A program made the translations under genes and the position numbers. A model generated the notes under the pieces. It had not been told where the DNA came from. It saw only the letters and a program-made list of their open reading frames with translations, and did not search any database. Shown piece after piece: positions 11,411 to 23,800 of a stretch of 64,000 nucleotides of DNA. The stretch is from Chamaecrista fasciculata. Its lineage: Eukaryota; Streptophyta; Magnoliopsida; Fabales; Fabaceae. The stretch spans positions 173,568-237,567 of the forward strand of contig QANZ01013408.1 in the NCBI GenBank assembly GCA_003254925.1, read 5' to 3'. How positions within the stretch are numbered: the stretch's first letter is position 1; the number at the start of each line of letters is the position of its first letter.

Positions 11411-13522
11411 TGTGAGATCCCGAAGTTTTAGAATTTAGTTTTGGGTGCTTAGAAATAAAATAAGTGATTTTTAGAATTATAGATGAATTTTCAGGTTGGT
11501 TTTAGACCAGTATTACGAGTTTTTAGATTATAATTTTGAAAAATTACTGAACTCAAAATTTAGAATTTTAAGTGTCATATTTGAAATCCTCATGTTTTGT
11601 TTGGCTTGTGGTAAAAATTTGGGAGCAAACTGAGTTTAAAATTTTATCTGGGTTTTTATCTGAACCCGACAAATGATACTTTTAAGTAAGAACTGAAACA
11701 TGCTAGAGATAAAATTTACAAAAAAAAATTACATATTTAGAATCTACTCAACACAACGAAGCTAGCGATATAATTTTTATCTAGAAATTTGATTTCTAAA
11801 ATTTTGAGTTTTAGGTACTATTTTAAAAGAATTCAAATGATTTTGGGCATCTCTACAAAATCCAGTTTTCAAAGCACTATATTTTAATAATATTTTGCCC
11901 CCGCTGACTTTCTAAAATTATGAAACGACCACACCCACATCTTAAAACCCCAAAACACAACTCTCCCTTATTTTCACTCTCCATCGTGCCTCTCACTCCC
12001 GTTTCTCCACCAAGCGGCCAGCCACCACGAACCTCCCTCCTCGCCAACGTCAGCCACCTTCCGCCGCCCAGAAGTCGTCGGCGTCGGCGTCCGGCCACCT
12101 CTCGCCGATGATCTTCCTCTCTTCTCTCTTAGGTATCGTTTTTTCTCCATTTCGTCTCCCTTGTAGCATTCTCGAAAATTTCAGTTGCTATCCACGAATT
12201 TCACTTATTTTGTGCATCTTGCTGCTACATTGTTGCTTGTTAATGATGTTTCTAAGATTTTAGAACACCGATTTCTTGTTTAGGACATTGTTCATGAATT
12301 AGGGACTTGATAGGTTTTAGGGCAAAACTTTATTTGGGGCTTTTGGCCAAATCCTTAAGTTCTCTTGCAACTGTGGGTTTATATGAGTTCAATAGACAAG
12401 GGTAATGAGTTCTAATCCATTTATGCAAGTGTAAAATGTGTATCTTGAAACTTGGTTATTATGTACAAGATTTTAAAGTTTCAGTTTGGTCCCTAAGCAT
12501 GAGTTTGATGCTTTTGTTGGACTAAATGAAATTCATGAGATTTATGGAGAGTTTTGAAACATTAACCTTAAGTTTTATTGTGGTAATCACCATATGTAAG
12601 TCTACCTTGAAGGAAGAATATGATTAGTTTATGAGGATTGGCCAATGACTTTGGTCTTGAACGTATGAATTTCAAAATAAAACTAAAGCTCCCAAATTGA
12701 TACCCAAGTCTGTGTTGGTCTCTTGTTAGGGTGTTAGGATCTTCAGTGGGTGAGTGACGAGTGGATAAATTCTTTGAGTAAGTCTTGTTACTATATAGGG
12801 GTTAGGACGATAACTTGTTAATGGTTGGACCTTCGGGTCATTTGGAGTTGATTCCCATAGTATATTGATTAAATCTTTATTTGTTAATGTATTTATAGAT
12901 TTGTTACACTGGTCACTAGCCGAAAGCAAATAAAAAAAAGGGGTGTAGTTCTCCTTCTTCCGGATCGAGGTGAGTGGCTTTCTCCCCTTTGCCCCGTGTG
13001 AGGGCTAGTCTATTGATGAGATTCGTTTATTTGCGAACTAACTCTTTATATTACAACTTCGTAAAATTTAGAATCTTGAGTACTCTTGGATATAATAATT
13101 TTTCACATTTTGTCTCTCTAATGCTTTTGGGAAAATGAAGTGGAAATGGAAATGACGTTTCAATTGTCTCTGTTGGGTTTATGATTGTTGATTGCATTAT
13201 TAGTTTTTGGGAAATTTTACCTGTTTAAGGATGAAGGGGCTGGAGTGCATAGTGGTGTTAGCAAGTAAAGACGTTTTTGTTCTTTAAATGTCATGACATG
13301 CTTTATTAGTTGAGCATATGCTTTAAATAACCCAAGCTGACTTTGCTTTGCTTTATTTCAAAATCTCAGTTGCTCAAAAGCTGACTTTCAAATCCCTAAG
13401 ATAATGCACATAACCCTTTCTTTAATATTTAAATAGATAAGCTGATACTATAGTATAATATTTAAATGATGCAAGGGAAATTCCATTTGCATGTGGCTTG
13501 TGCAAGGGTGTGGGATCCACCA
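11411..13522. mobile_element. Probable solo LTR (Gypsy-like), boundaries tentative
   Basis: The block starts TGTGAGATCCCGAAG and contains a C-rich leader with CTTCTTCCGGATCGAGGTGAG, a combination common in plant Gypsy LTRs. A partly matching inverted end (GGGATCCACCA) occurs at 13512-13522. I could not find a matching target duplication, so the right boundary is a guess. No gag or pol sequence adjoins it. The fossil is old. Confidence 0.35.
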
Positions 13523-14624
13523 TAGAATACACTCTAAAAAGTTTCAATAATTCATATTTATTTTAGCCTCTTTTTTATGCTTAAGTGTTGGCACAAGTAG
13601 GTTTAATCTTCAATCAATGAGTCCATATCTTCCATCTTGTTGAATCTTTTTTAGGCCAAGTTAAATAAATGCCCTTTTGCGCATTGGAGAAATTGAATAT
13701 ATATATATATATGAAATCCAAGGTTATTGTTTATTTAAGACTACATATAATATTGCTACCTTAATTGAAAACAAAATTGCTACTTAACTGACTCATTGTT
13801 TTGCTTTTTTATACTTAATGTTGTTTCTCACCTATATTGTTTAGGTAGTAAAGAAAATGACTGGAGTTGGAAGAGGCAGGGGCGGAAAACATGCAAAACT
13901 TTCGCGTTTTTGTTGTTTGTGTAATAAGTAAGTAGCACAATGTTGAGGTGATAGAGTAAGGCAGATGAGAGAAGAATGAATTGAAGAGGAACAATCCCAA
14001 ACGAATTTTCATATTCTTTTTTTTCTAAGATACCATTTGACATGGAACTTCCAATGCTTTTTATAATTGTGTTGATGTTATATTGATTTTTTAGGCTCAT
14101 ATTAAGATTATGCTTTCTTTTTTTTTTCTTTATATAACTTTAAATTATTACTTATAGGGACAAAGTGGAAGCAATGCCATTGATAACTCAATTGTCAAGG
14201 AGAAAGGAAGAAGTCAAAGACAAACTTGAAGAATTTTCAATGTGTGAAGAAACTAGATCATTTGTGGTCTCTAATATTTTGTCAATTCTATAGTTAGTAC
14301 CTAGACTTATGTGAATTAGGCATGTTTTGAACAATGTGACTATGCCTTATGTGAATTAGGCTTGTTTTGAACTATGTAACTAAGCCATATGTTCATAGGC
14401 TTTGTTTTGAACAATGTGACCAAGCCATATGTGCATTAGGCTTTGTTTTGAATCATGTTATCAAGTCTTGTATATACTTTCTTAGGACCTTATTAGTACA
14501 AGTACTATCAGTGCTAATAAATATTTGTGATTTCTATTAATAACATTATATATGTATTTATTATTTGTTTATAATCTCTTGCAATTTTGAATTCAATTAA
14601 AATTTAAAATTATTATTTGTGACA
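13523..14624. other. Interior of the TIR element, no recognisable gene
   Basis: AT-rich. A short open stretch at about 14157-14293 could encode a basic/acidic helix (AMPLITQLSRRKEEVKDKLEE) ending in a stop, perhaps a relic exon of a transposon protein, but I do not recognise the family. Confidence 0.25.
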
Positions 14625-15181
14625 AGTTAAAAAAAATGCCACTAAAGGCACTTTCAGTGGCAACAATTATTGCCACAAAAGATTTTGGTTTATTCTGAAA
14701 GTGACATTAAGTGGCAATAAAAGTTGCCACTACTAGTATTATATGTGGCGACCAAAATAGTTGTCACTAAACATATATCAGTGGCAACAAAAAGTCGCCA
14801 CAAAAACCTTATTTTTTGTCCTAGTGCGTTACTTCTGTGGCAACAAAAGTCGCCACAAAAAGTATTATATGTGGCGACCAAAGGAGTTGTCACTAAAAGC
14901 ATATCAGTGGCAAAACAAAGTCGCCACAAAAACCTTATTTTTTTTGTCCTTGTGCTATGCTTCAGTGGCAACCTAACATCCATTTGTGGCGGTATTGGTT
15001 GTCACTAAAAGTGTATCTTTTGTGGCGAGCACAAAAGTCGCCACTAATACTTTCAGTGACAGCACTTCTTGCGGCGACTTATTGACGACTCTAAGGTTGC
15101 CACTAAAACATTTTTTGTGGCGAGAATCAGGCTTTTAGTGGCGACTTGTGGTTGCCACTAAAACGTGTTTTTTTTGTAGTG
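14625..15181. mobile_element. CACTA-like element end with GTGGCGAC sub-terminal repeats
   Basis: About a dozen copies of GTGGCGAC/GTCGCCAC or close variants (GTGGCAAC, GTTGCCAC), in both orientations, fill 14630-15160. The block ends in TTTTTTTTGTAGTG at 15181, whose reverse complement CACTACAAAAAAAA is the standard CACTA (En/Spm) terminus. The mate terminus was not found, so this is an end fragment or a strongly deleted copy. Confidence 0.6.
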
Positions 15182-15571
15182 ATAGTAGATGTCAGAGATA
15201 TAAGATGCATATGTTTGGTTCTCTCTTTTGAATAACATTAATCTTCTTTAAATTTTCGTATTTACCCTTATTAACATCTTAGGTTAAGAATTATATATAT
15301 AAAGATTAGAAAAGGCGCCAAGTATTGGCGCCATAATAGAAAAAAAAGGTCAAAATATGCTATTTGGTCCCTAAAGTTACTATAAATAATTGAAATATAT
15401 GATTTAGTCATTAAATTTGAATTGATTTTATATTTTTTGATCCCTAAATTTATACTTATTAAAAAAATTTTATCCCTAAGTTTATATTAAATTTCTTTTT
15501 GGTCCCCAAATTTCACCCAAGGATTAAATTATTAACAATTGAAATAATTAGATAAATGAGTCATATATTTT

Positions 15572-15934
15572 GGGCTAAATTTCACTTTAGTACCCTGTTC
15601 TATGGACCAATTCCACTATGGTACCCTGTTCTTTCAAAAGTGACACTTTGGTACCCTGTTTTTTTCAAAAATATCATTTTGGTACCCTGTTCTTTGGACC
15701 AAGTGACACTTTGGTACCCTGTTCTTTCACTATTTGTTACCCTATTCTATCTTTTTTAGGGTACCAAAGTGTCACTTGGTCTAAAGAACAAAGTACCAAA
15801 ATGTCACTTCTGAAAGAATAGGGTACCAAAATGACATTTTTGAAAGAACAGGGTACCAAAGTGTCACTTTTGAAAGAACAGGGTACCAAAGTGGAATTGG
15901 TCTATAAAACAGGGTACCAAAGTGGAATTTACCC
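15572..15934. mobile_element. Fold-back MITE made of GGTACCCTGTTCTTT modules
   Basis: The left arm GGGCTAAATTTCACTTTAG at 15572 and right arm GTGGAATTTACCC ending at 15934 are inverted. Each arm holds four to five tandem modules of ~35-40 bases built on TTGGTACCCTGTTCTTTC and its complement, so nearly the whole element can fold into one hairpin. The 8-bp TATATTTT lies on both sides (15564-15571 and 15935-15942), consistent with an 8-9 bp Mutator-type target duplication. There is no coding capacity. Confidence 0.7.
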
Positions 15935-16340
15935 TATATTTTGATTATTCATTAACAAATTAGTTGACTAATTATAAATTTAGGAACCAAATATATAGTA
16001 AGTTTTATTAAAAAAAACAAATAAACCAAAAAGGGTAAAATTAGAACTTTGATTGAAAAATGCCCTTGCAAACCCTGTCATCTGAGATAACATAGTTTTT
16101 GTGTCGACATCAAATCACACCCTTTTTGCTGTCATCTGATGACAGGGGTTATCTTGGATGTCGACGTATGACGACATGATGGCGTTACCAAACGCCAGAC
16201 ATTCAAGATACCATAGTATATAAGATGGCGAGTATGAGATCACAGCATACCAAACGCACCCATAATGTCATCAAGTGACATTTTATGATCACTTTCGCTA
16301 TCAAATTTTGGTTCATAATCAACATTTTCTAACATGTTAC

Positions 16341-18670
16341 TGATGGAGATTGTGCCCTAGGGCCAATCATTTTATATGTATGAACATATTGATTGACTAA
16401 TTTATAGATGATAAATTGAGTCGTTATCATATTATTAGCATGTTTACTATGATAACAATCCTTGATTAATTATGTGATAATTATTCTAAAAAATTGTCCC
16501 TGGTCGATTATTCATGTGGGAATGTGAATGAACTAAGCCCAGCATGACTTCGGTGTATGGAGATACATGCATACGATGCTTTACGAGAGTCATGGTGCAA
16601 TTATGTAAGGGGTTACAAGTTGCTGGACCGACCCGGAGAGTCCTGCATGGGTTTTAGTCATGAGCTAGCCTCTCCTGTACACCTGTCACGATGCCCTTAG
16701 ACCTGAGGTCTTGACTATTCCAGCGTTGTAGATACTGAACTTTGGCCTAGTCCAACGTTGCCCGTAGCAGGGTAGCCATACAGGCTAGGTACATGTTTAG
16801 TTGTTTGTCGTGCTGAGGAATGTGGTTGACCAAGATGGAATTTTGTCCCTCATTAAGTTGAGAGATATTTGACTGGGGCCCTCGATGAGTCTGTCCAAGG
16901 AATGTGTGGCCACACAGGGAAATGGGACAAACTCAAGGAATCGAGAAAGTTATGGTTTGGATTAAGGATGACTTTCCCATGCCTTATCCATGACCAAAAT
17001 ATCTGTGACAATAGGGATAATGACAAGGTGATACTAAGGTTAAGTCGTTAATGTTGAAGCGATAACTCACGTGTTTTGGGTAGTCGTGATGGCTTGCTAG
17101 AGTCCGCTCTCGACTTGTGAGTCATAGAAATGGCTTGCTGCCAACTTCACGTGAGGCCTGCTGGGTCACACACAAGCATGATCAAGATACCATAATAGGG
17201 ACACGAATTAGGGTTAATTTATGAGTCACTTTAGTGACATGATTTAAGACATGGTTGAATGTATTAGGACATGAAGTCTTGTCTTAAATAATATCTACGT
17301 TTATGATATTTAAATTTGTTAGACAAGTTTAAATATATTAATTGTTAAATAGTTAATTTGATTAATCTATTTACAATTAAATTATTGTTTAAAATATTAG
17401 ATAATAATAAATTAAATAATCTTCCTAAAAGTTAGGGGATTATTGATTTATTAAATTCTCTAATATTAGGATAACAAGAGGAGAGGGTGGCGCCTCATGG
17501 TTCTTGATTTTAATTAATAAAATTGTTTTGTTAATTAAATTCAAGATTTGATTTGAATTCAAGATTCAAATTTTGAATTAAGATATTAAGGTAATATTTT
17601 AATTCAATATTGTTGGAAATTAATAAGTTAGTTATAACTTCCTAAGAGTTAGGGTTGTTATTTTAATTATTAAATTCCTATATATATATATATATATATA
17701 TATTTGAGGATGGCGCATGGTTTGAACTTGGAGTGCAAGATTTGATCTTGCATTTTGAATTTAAATATGCAAGTCGAATTTTAGGGTTAGAATATTAAGG
17801 TAATATTTTAATTATAAACTCAATTCCTCATGACTCATTCCAACCAATAGGGTGTGAGCAATCAAGATTTGGTTTCAAGATTTGATCTTGAAATTTAAAT
17901 TTGAATTCCCTATTAATCTTGAATTATAATATTAATGTAATATTATAAATCAAGATTTGTGATTCCCTAAATATAATTATTTACGAAATTATTATATTTA
18001 CCTTTTTTAGGGATTCCCTAATTTTAGGAATGAGAAAATATATATATATATATATATATGTAACAAAACACACAAGTCGACTAAGGGGGCTATATATATT
18101 TTAGTGAGACTAAAAATTTGGTCTAACCCTAGAGAGAGAGGAGAATAGTTCGACTCACTCATCTTGTGTGCAAAATTTGACTTAACCTACAAGGGTTTAG
18201 GGTTTGGGGCGATTTTGTGATAGAGAAAAGGAGAGAGAGAATTCGACCAAAACCCTAGAAGGTTTAGGCTTGGGCGAATTGTGAAGGTGTTCATCTCTTG
18301 ATTTTTGGTGTTGGTTTTTCAAGAAGAGTTCTTGAAGTTGTGCGCCACTTTCTTGGAGATTTCAAGAAGAGTTCTTGAAGATCCAAGAATTGTAGATTGG
18401 ATCCCGTATTCTCTTGGGAAGAAGAAAATGAGGCTAGCACCTAGGTATCTGCCAAACTGTTCGTGTGGATCACCGGCAGAGGAAGGACACGTTGCAGTGG
18501 ATTTCTCGGATTCTCAAGATTCAAAGCTACCGATTGTTTTTGGTAAATCACTTTTCGTTTCCTAGTATAAATTCATCTAGTGGATCATGGAAGGGAATTA
18601 TAGAGTATATGCGATTTTAAAGTTTTTTATTGTTTTTCCGCTACGCTCCACTCTATAATTTCCCAATAGT
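16341..18670. mobile_element. Solo LTR, 2.3 kb, with 5-bp target duplication
   Basis: The block begins TGATGGAGATTGTGCCCTAG and ends ACTCTATAATTTCCCAATA, and is flanked by GTTAC on both sides (16336-16340 and 18671-18675). No internal retroelement sequence is attached, so it is a solo LTR left by recombination. The last ~340 bases match 1-402. It is inserted in the interior of the hAT MITE. The terminal dinucleotides have drifted from the usual pair, so the fossil is not recent. The family (Copia or Gypsy) cannot be told from the LTR alone. Confidence 0.8.
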
Positions 18671-18891
18671 TACCCATAATTATAAAAAAGAAAAAAATAA
18701 TAAAAAATCACATTAGAACGGTTCAACTGGTTTACCACCGATTCAGTCCGGTTTTGCCTGTTTTTGACCGGTTCGTTCGATTCTTTGTCTGGCCGATTTT
18801 GGTTGTGGCTCGGACCGAACTGGTGCCCGGTTCACGGTCCAGCCGGTTGAACCGGCCGGTCCGGTCTGATTTTTACAACCATGGTTTCAAC

Positions 18892-19670
18892 TATCGAGAA
18901 ATTGTAATTTTATTTTACTTGAATGTTTATCTAAGTTTTTTTAATAGACGGTAATTATTTTTGGAAATGATGCTCATTGTTTTATGTTCTATCAATTGAA
19001 AAATTGTGATTTTTTTTATTTTATTTCAATGAGCAATGTAATTTAATGAATGGTATACTAACTTTCATGAATTTAGTTTTGGATGAAGTTAATTAGTCCT
19101 TAAGAAATATTAAACTTTAAGAGCTTATTATGGAGAAACGAACACAAGAGTTAGACTTTGATTAGAAGCAAAACAAAAAGCAAGTTAGAGCAAATCACTG
19201 ACAGGCACTAAAAGGAACCAAGTTTCTTTTTTTTTTTGGTTAATAGATTGAAAGACAACCTAACCTCACTTCAAAAGTCCAAACCCCCTCTGAGTGCTAC
19301 TCTTGAACTGCTCGACAGCTTAGAACTAAACACGACAACAACGTTAGAACATATGCACTTTGATCAATTTTTTGATAGACGACTTAAAAAATCAGTTCAA
19401 GGAATGTGGGGTGAAGAAAGTTGTATTCTTGTATTTGGCACATGTGAGTTAAAATATAGAGAAAATTAATAAATTAGTTTATAAAAGATCAATGAATTGA
19501 CAACTTAGACTCAAAAAGATTGAAATATGTATAATATACTCTCTGAAGATTTAAATGATATTTTCTTTAGTTCATGATAAAACAAAATTGTGTAATATTT
19601 AGTTCATTAAAAAGACTAACAAATATATATTGTTTTAATTTTTTGTGATTAAACAATATTTTAATATTGG
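18892..19670. other. Continuation of duplicated block B, then AT-rich spacer
   Basis: 18892-19060 continues the repeat interrupted at 10596 (AATAGACGG and TTCAATGAGC modules). From 19061 to 19670 I see no gene: a short open stretch at 19236-19469 has no recognisable domain. Confidence 0.4.
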
Positions 19671-20015
19671 CAAAAGTACTAATTTCGTTCCAAAACTTTA
19701 TATTAACTGTCAATTTTATCCCCATTATTTTTGCTGTCAATTTTGTCTCCAATGTTTCACATTTTCGTCAATTTTATCTTTTGACTAACTTCTTACAATA
19801 AATTAACGATAGATTGTACCTTGTTTTTCAATATAAGTTGGGATTTGAGTTTCTTTTTCCATCAATTTTATATTATATATCATTAGCTACGTAGATTTTG
19901 TCGATAATATTTGGCTAAAGTAAGAGTAAAAGATTAAAATTGACAAAAATGTAAAACATTAGAGGCAAAATTAACAGTTAATGTAAAGTTCGAAAACAAA
20001 ATTAATATTTTTAAA
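19671..20015. repeat. Fold-back repeat (CAATTTTATCCCC modules)
   Basis: The left arm (about 19675-19795, containing TATTAACTGTCAATTTT) and right arm (about 19925-20012, containing AAAATTAACAGTTAATG) are imperfect reverse complements around a ~130-base spacer. Arms contain repeated GTCAATTTT words. It belongs to the same style of module-built fold-backs seen at 15572, 26959, 29579, 48172 and 50567. No target duplication was identified. Confidence 0.5.
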
Positions 20016-20803
20016 AAAGTTATCAATTGGATAATATCTATATTTTAAAAAAGTTTTAGAGTTTTGGGACTTGTGAGTAAAGTACTTTCATGTACTCTCA
20101 TATTTTGTTTTGATAGGACATTAGGATTTACTTTCATATTTTTATTGACACTTGAAGAAGTAAAAATCTTGTATTCACGAAGGATGTGGAATTGAGAATT
20201 ATATCAATGATAATTTGAGTGATAGTTTTTTGGACAGGGTGGAAAAGTTATAATTATGCTGATCTATGATATTTCGAATTAACATTTTTCAATCATATCA
20301 TTAATGTTCTTTTGAGATTTTAATTATATATGATAAATTTAACATTTCTTTATTATTTTTTTTTTATAAGAAAAGTATAGGTTAAGATGATTTTAGAGCA
20401 AATTATTTTACGGAATGACAAATAGTTATTTAAAAATTAATAATTAAAATATTTTATTATTAGACATTAATAAAAAAAATTAAATTTGAACCAAATGAAA
20501 GAATGCAATATTCATAAGAATGGCTAATAATAAAATATGTTATTAAGAACATCAATTGAAAATATATATATATATATATCCGCAAATCAAACGCTAATTT
20601 AAAGTTAAACAAACCACAATGAAGACATAAATACTTATTTATTGATTCTTAACACATCCAAAGAATTACACTTCTTTAATTTACGAACAGAAAAAAAAAA
20701 AGAAAAAGAAAAAGAAAAAGCGAACTGAGGTAACAAGAAAATTAGATAAAAATTAAAAAAAAGGAAAGAAAATCAAGGCCGTCAATTAAGAGGAGTCAAG
20801 AAG
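20016..20803. other. AT-rich spacer downstream of the laccase gene
   Basis: No gene seen. It contains a TA-rich tract near 20560-20580 and an A/G-rich stretch near 20690-20750. The laccase 3' UTR is expected at the right edge of this stretch. Confidence 0.4.
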
Positions 20804-23800
20804 TCAACACTGAGGAAGATCGGACGGTGGAGGTTGCAGCTTCTGGTTGGGCCCAGTCCCATCTAATACAAGCCATGCCATTCTTAATCCCCAGCTTGTG
20901 TGCACATCGAGGTGACAATGCATAAACCACATACCTGTTTCACATCAAATTAATTAATGAAAAATCTAATTTTCTGATAACATGACTAAATTATATCTTA
21001 ACATTTTAATCAATCTCATGAAGAAAACATATAAATTACCTTTTTTTTCTAATTAAGGAAATATAGAAAATGCAGGTTGAACAAGAACAAAAAAGAAAAT
21101 CTGCTGGGTTTTAGACTTTGATCATAAGAAAACATAAAATGGTAAGACAAAGCAAAATATAGGATTTGACTTATTTCCATCATGAAAGTCCTACGATGAT
21201 TTATTTTTATGGTAAAGAAAACATGTGTACTAGTAAAAAAACTTGTAAAACTTTAATATGGAGTATGTTTCTTTTATCATTATACATGTGTACTAGTAGC
21301 TTTACATTATCACATATAGACATGTAAATGTTATTTTAATTACAACTTGAGATTATAGAAAGTAAAATTATGAAAAAAAAAGGAAATTTACTAGTTTTAT
21401 CACCTATCAAAACAATAAAAAAATATATAAAAATATTTAACTTCTTAAATAACTTTGCATATAAATTTTAAGAGTAACATAAAAATAAATTTTAGAAAGT
21501 CACTCTTTTTTAATTATTTTCTATTTTCTTTATATATTCTTAAAAATATTGTCTTATTATCTAGTCTAAAAGGCCAATTATCAGAAGGGTCATACATAAC
21601 AATATAGATCAAGATACTTTTAAAACTAAAAAAAAATTATTAAAATGGCAGACACTCTACATCCCAGTTTTATAGGACTAATTTGCATTTGTTTTTCAGA
21701 TTTAGAACTAATCTGTAATTTTACTCCTTTTCAGTATTTTTCAAAATTATATTTTGACTCCAAATTTTTTTTATATTTTTCATATACGTACCTGGGTTAT
21801 CCGCAAGAAAACGAATAACGATCCAGCCACCAGCAGGAACACTAGCCGTATTCCTCTCAACAGGATCCACAAGATTAAACTTCTTACTATCTTCATTCTC
21901 ATTATAATTCCCAAACCCTTGTCCCACCACATAGAAATTATACCCATGAAGATGAAGTGGATGACTCTCTGCCCCTAAAGCATTAGTATCCTGCAACACC
22001 ACCTCTATACTCTCATTAAACTTCACCACCGCCACCCTCGTATCGTTCCCGACCACCGTATTATTCAGCGGAGCCGCCCCGGTATAATTAAACGGGTTCT
22101 CCGGCGTCACCGGAAACCCTAGCTTGAAAACTCCCTCCCACTTTCTGGTGTAATAAGCCTGAAGCATGGCCACCGATGGAAGAGCGAAAGAAATGTTGTT
22201 CACCGCCGCGGCGAACTTCGTGGTGTTCGTCGGGCCCTGACACGTGGCGTTTTTAGGGCACAGGCTTGTCCCGAGTCCGACGGTGAAGAAGAAGTGTTTG
22301 TCCACTTTTTGAGGGACGTTGGCGGGGAATTTGGCGTTGGCTAGGGTTTTGAATTTTCCGGTGAAGTTTGCGACAAAGGCGGTGACGGCCGTGCCGTTTG
22401 TCGGTGGGAGGGTAGTGAGATTGTTGATATTGGTGAAACTATTATTGGTGGTGGTGGGATGGTATTGGAGGATGGCGGCGGTGGTGGAGTTGTCGAAGGT
22501 GCCGCGGCCGGTGAAGTAGGGCCGGGCGGCGATGAGGAAGGAGGAAGAGGTGTGGGGTTTGGTGTGGAGGAGGGCGGTGATGGTTTGGCCGGGGGCGATG
22601 ACGATGGTGGCGGTTTCGAATGGCTTGACGTAAGCAGCGTCGGTTTCGACGACGGTGAGGGTGTGGTTGGCTATGGTGAAGAACAGCTCGTCGTTGAGTG
22701 CAGCGTTGATTAAACGTAGAAGATATGTCTTGCCTGGCTTTACCTTCAGCTTGTATGTATCTGCATGCAACATGATATACCAATTAAAATTTTTAGGGAC
22801 TGAATTGTGAATTTTATAATCTATTAGGGACCAAATTGTTATTTTACTAAAAATATATAGTCTAGGATAATAAAAAACTTTGCACTATATATATGTGAAA
22901 ATATAAAAGGCTAATCAAATTAACATATGATTTTGTCAATAAAATTTTAATGGCAGAACAAAATTAAATTATTTTTAAAACATAAATAATAAAATTGACT
23001 CAAATAAATTATATAGGATGAAATTTAATTTAATCTCAAATGTAAGGTAATATAATGATAATTTTGCCTTAAAATATATGAATTATATATTTACTGAGTT
23101 CATGTGTTATGTAATCTGAAATTAAATATTTATGATGAATAAAATGCATTCCTTGTTGATTCAAACTGTTGCAAGCAACATCTATATATATATATATTGG
23201 TAAATCACCTTTAGAAGAACAATTGTAGAAAGGACCAGGAAGGCCATTGATGGTGTATGCATCAGAAACATTGGGTCCTCCTCCTGTTTGCAAGGCCTGA
23301 CTTATTATAGCCTCTGGGTCTACGTTAAACCACTCTCCTGCAATATTCGTAATTATGTATCATATATATATATATAGTGAAATAAATAAATAAACTTAAT
23401 TAAGAGATATATAATTGTGTACCCAAGAGAATGGGGATTTCCTTGTGAGGTTTAGGAAAAGGATAAGATTGATTGCGTGAAGGGAGAATAATGATGGGAC
23501 CATAAAGTGTTGCTCTAAGCCATGAAATGTGAGCATGCCATAATAGGGTTCCTCTTTGCCCTGTAATTGTGAAGTTATATGTGAATGATTGATTCGTTTG
23601 TATTGGACATTGTGTTACGTATGATGGTCCATCGAACCATCCACTCCTTAATTGACGAACCCCATGCCTGCATATATATCAAATGATCATAAATTATACT
23701 TTGAAAATATTAAGAAGCACTTATGTATATATATATACATTAATACATACCCTTTTTCTTATATGACTAAGAGTATTTCTAACAAATTAAAGTTCAAATT

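Larger units (their letters stand above)
10779..16261. mobile_element. TIR element with GGGTGCGTTTGGTA ends (PIF/Harbinger-like), inside the hAT MITE
   Basis: The left end GGGTGCGTTTGGTA (10779) and right end TACCAAACGCACCC (to 16261) are perfect 14-bp inverted repeats, flanked on both sides by ATA, a 3-bp target duplication. Sub-terminal tracts also mirror each other (CTTAGATGTCG and ATACCATAGTATA on the left; CTTGGATGTCGAC and ATACCATAGTATA on the right). No intact transposase is present. Superfamily is inferred from the 3-bp duplication and the TIR type. The inside holds an LTR-like block, a CACTA-like end and a fold-back MITE. Confidence 0.65.
10597..18883. mobile_element. hAT-type MITE interrupted by two large insertions
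   Basis: The ends are inverted repeats: CAAGGTTTTAAAAACCGG at 10597 and, read in reverse complement from 18883, CATGGTTGTAAAAATCAGACC. The flanks GTTTCAGC (10589-10596) and GTTTCAAC (18884-18891) form an 8-bp target duplication with one mismatch, as expected for hAT. Just inside both ends are the CCGGTT/AACCGG runs typical of this plant MITE class. Only about 470 bp is the MITE itself (10597-10778, 16262-16340, 18671-18883); the rest is a 5.5 kb TIR element and a 2.3 kb solo LTR. Confidence 0.75.

Noticed and set aside
11877-12111. Open reading frames on both strands in a C-rich stretch (Pro/Arg-rich and Gly/Arg-rich)
   Set aside because: The stretch is a C-rich leader inside a probable LTR; low-complexity composition keeps several frames open and no domain is visible.
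14724-15008. Open frames repeating VATK and CGNKS
   Set aside because: They are translations of GTGGCAAC sub-terminal repeats, not a protein.
18305-18565. 86-codon open frame with Cys residues
   Set aside because: It lies wholly within the solo LTR and is not conserved as a frame in the related LTR end at 1-402.
22319-22713. Plus-strand Gly/Val-rich open frames
   Set aside because: They are the antisense of laccase exon 5, whose GC-rich codons keep other frames open.
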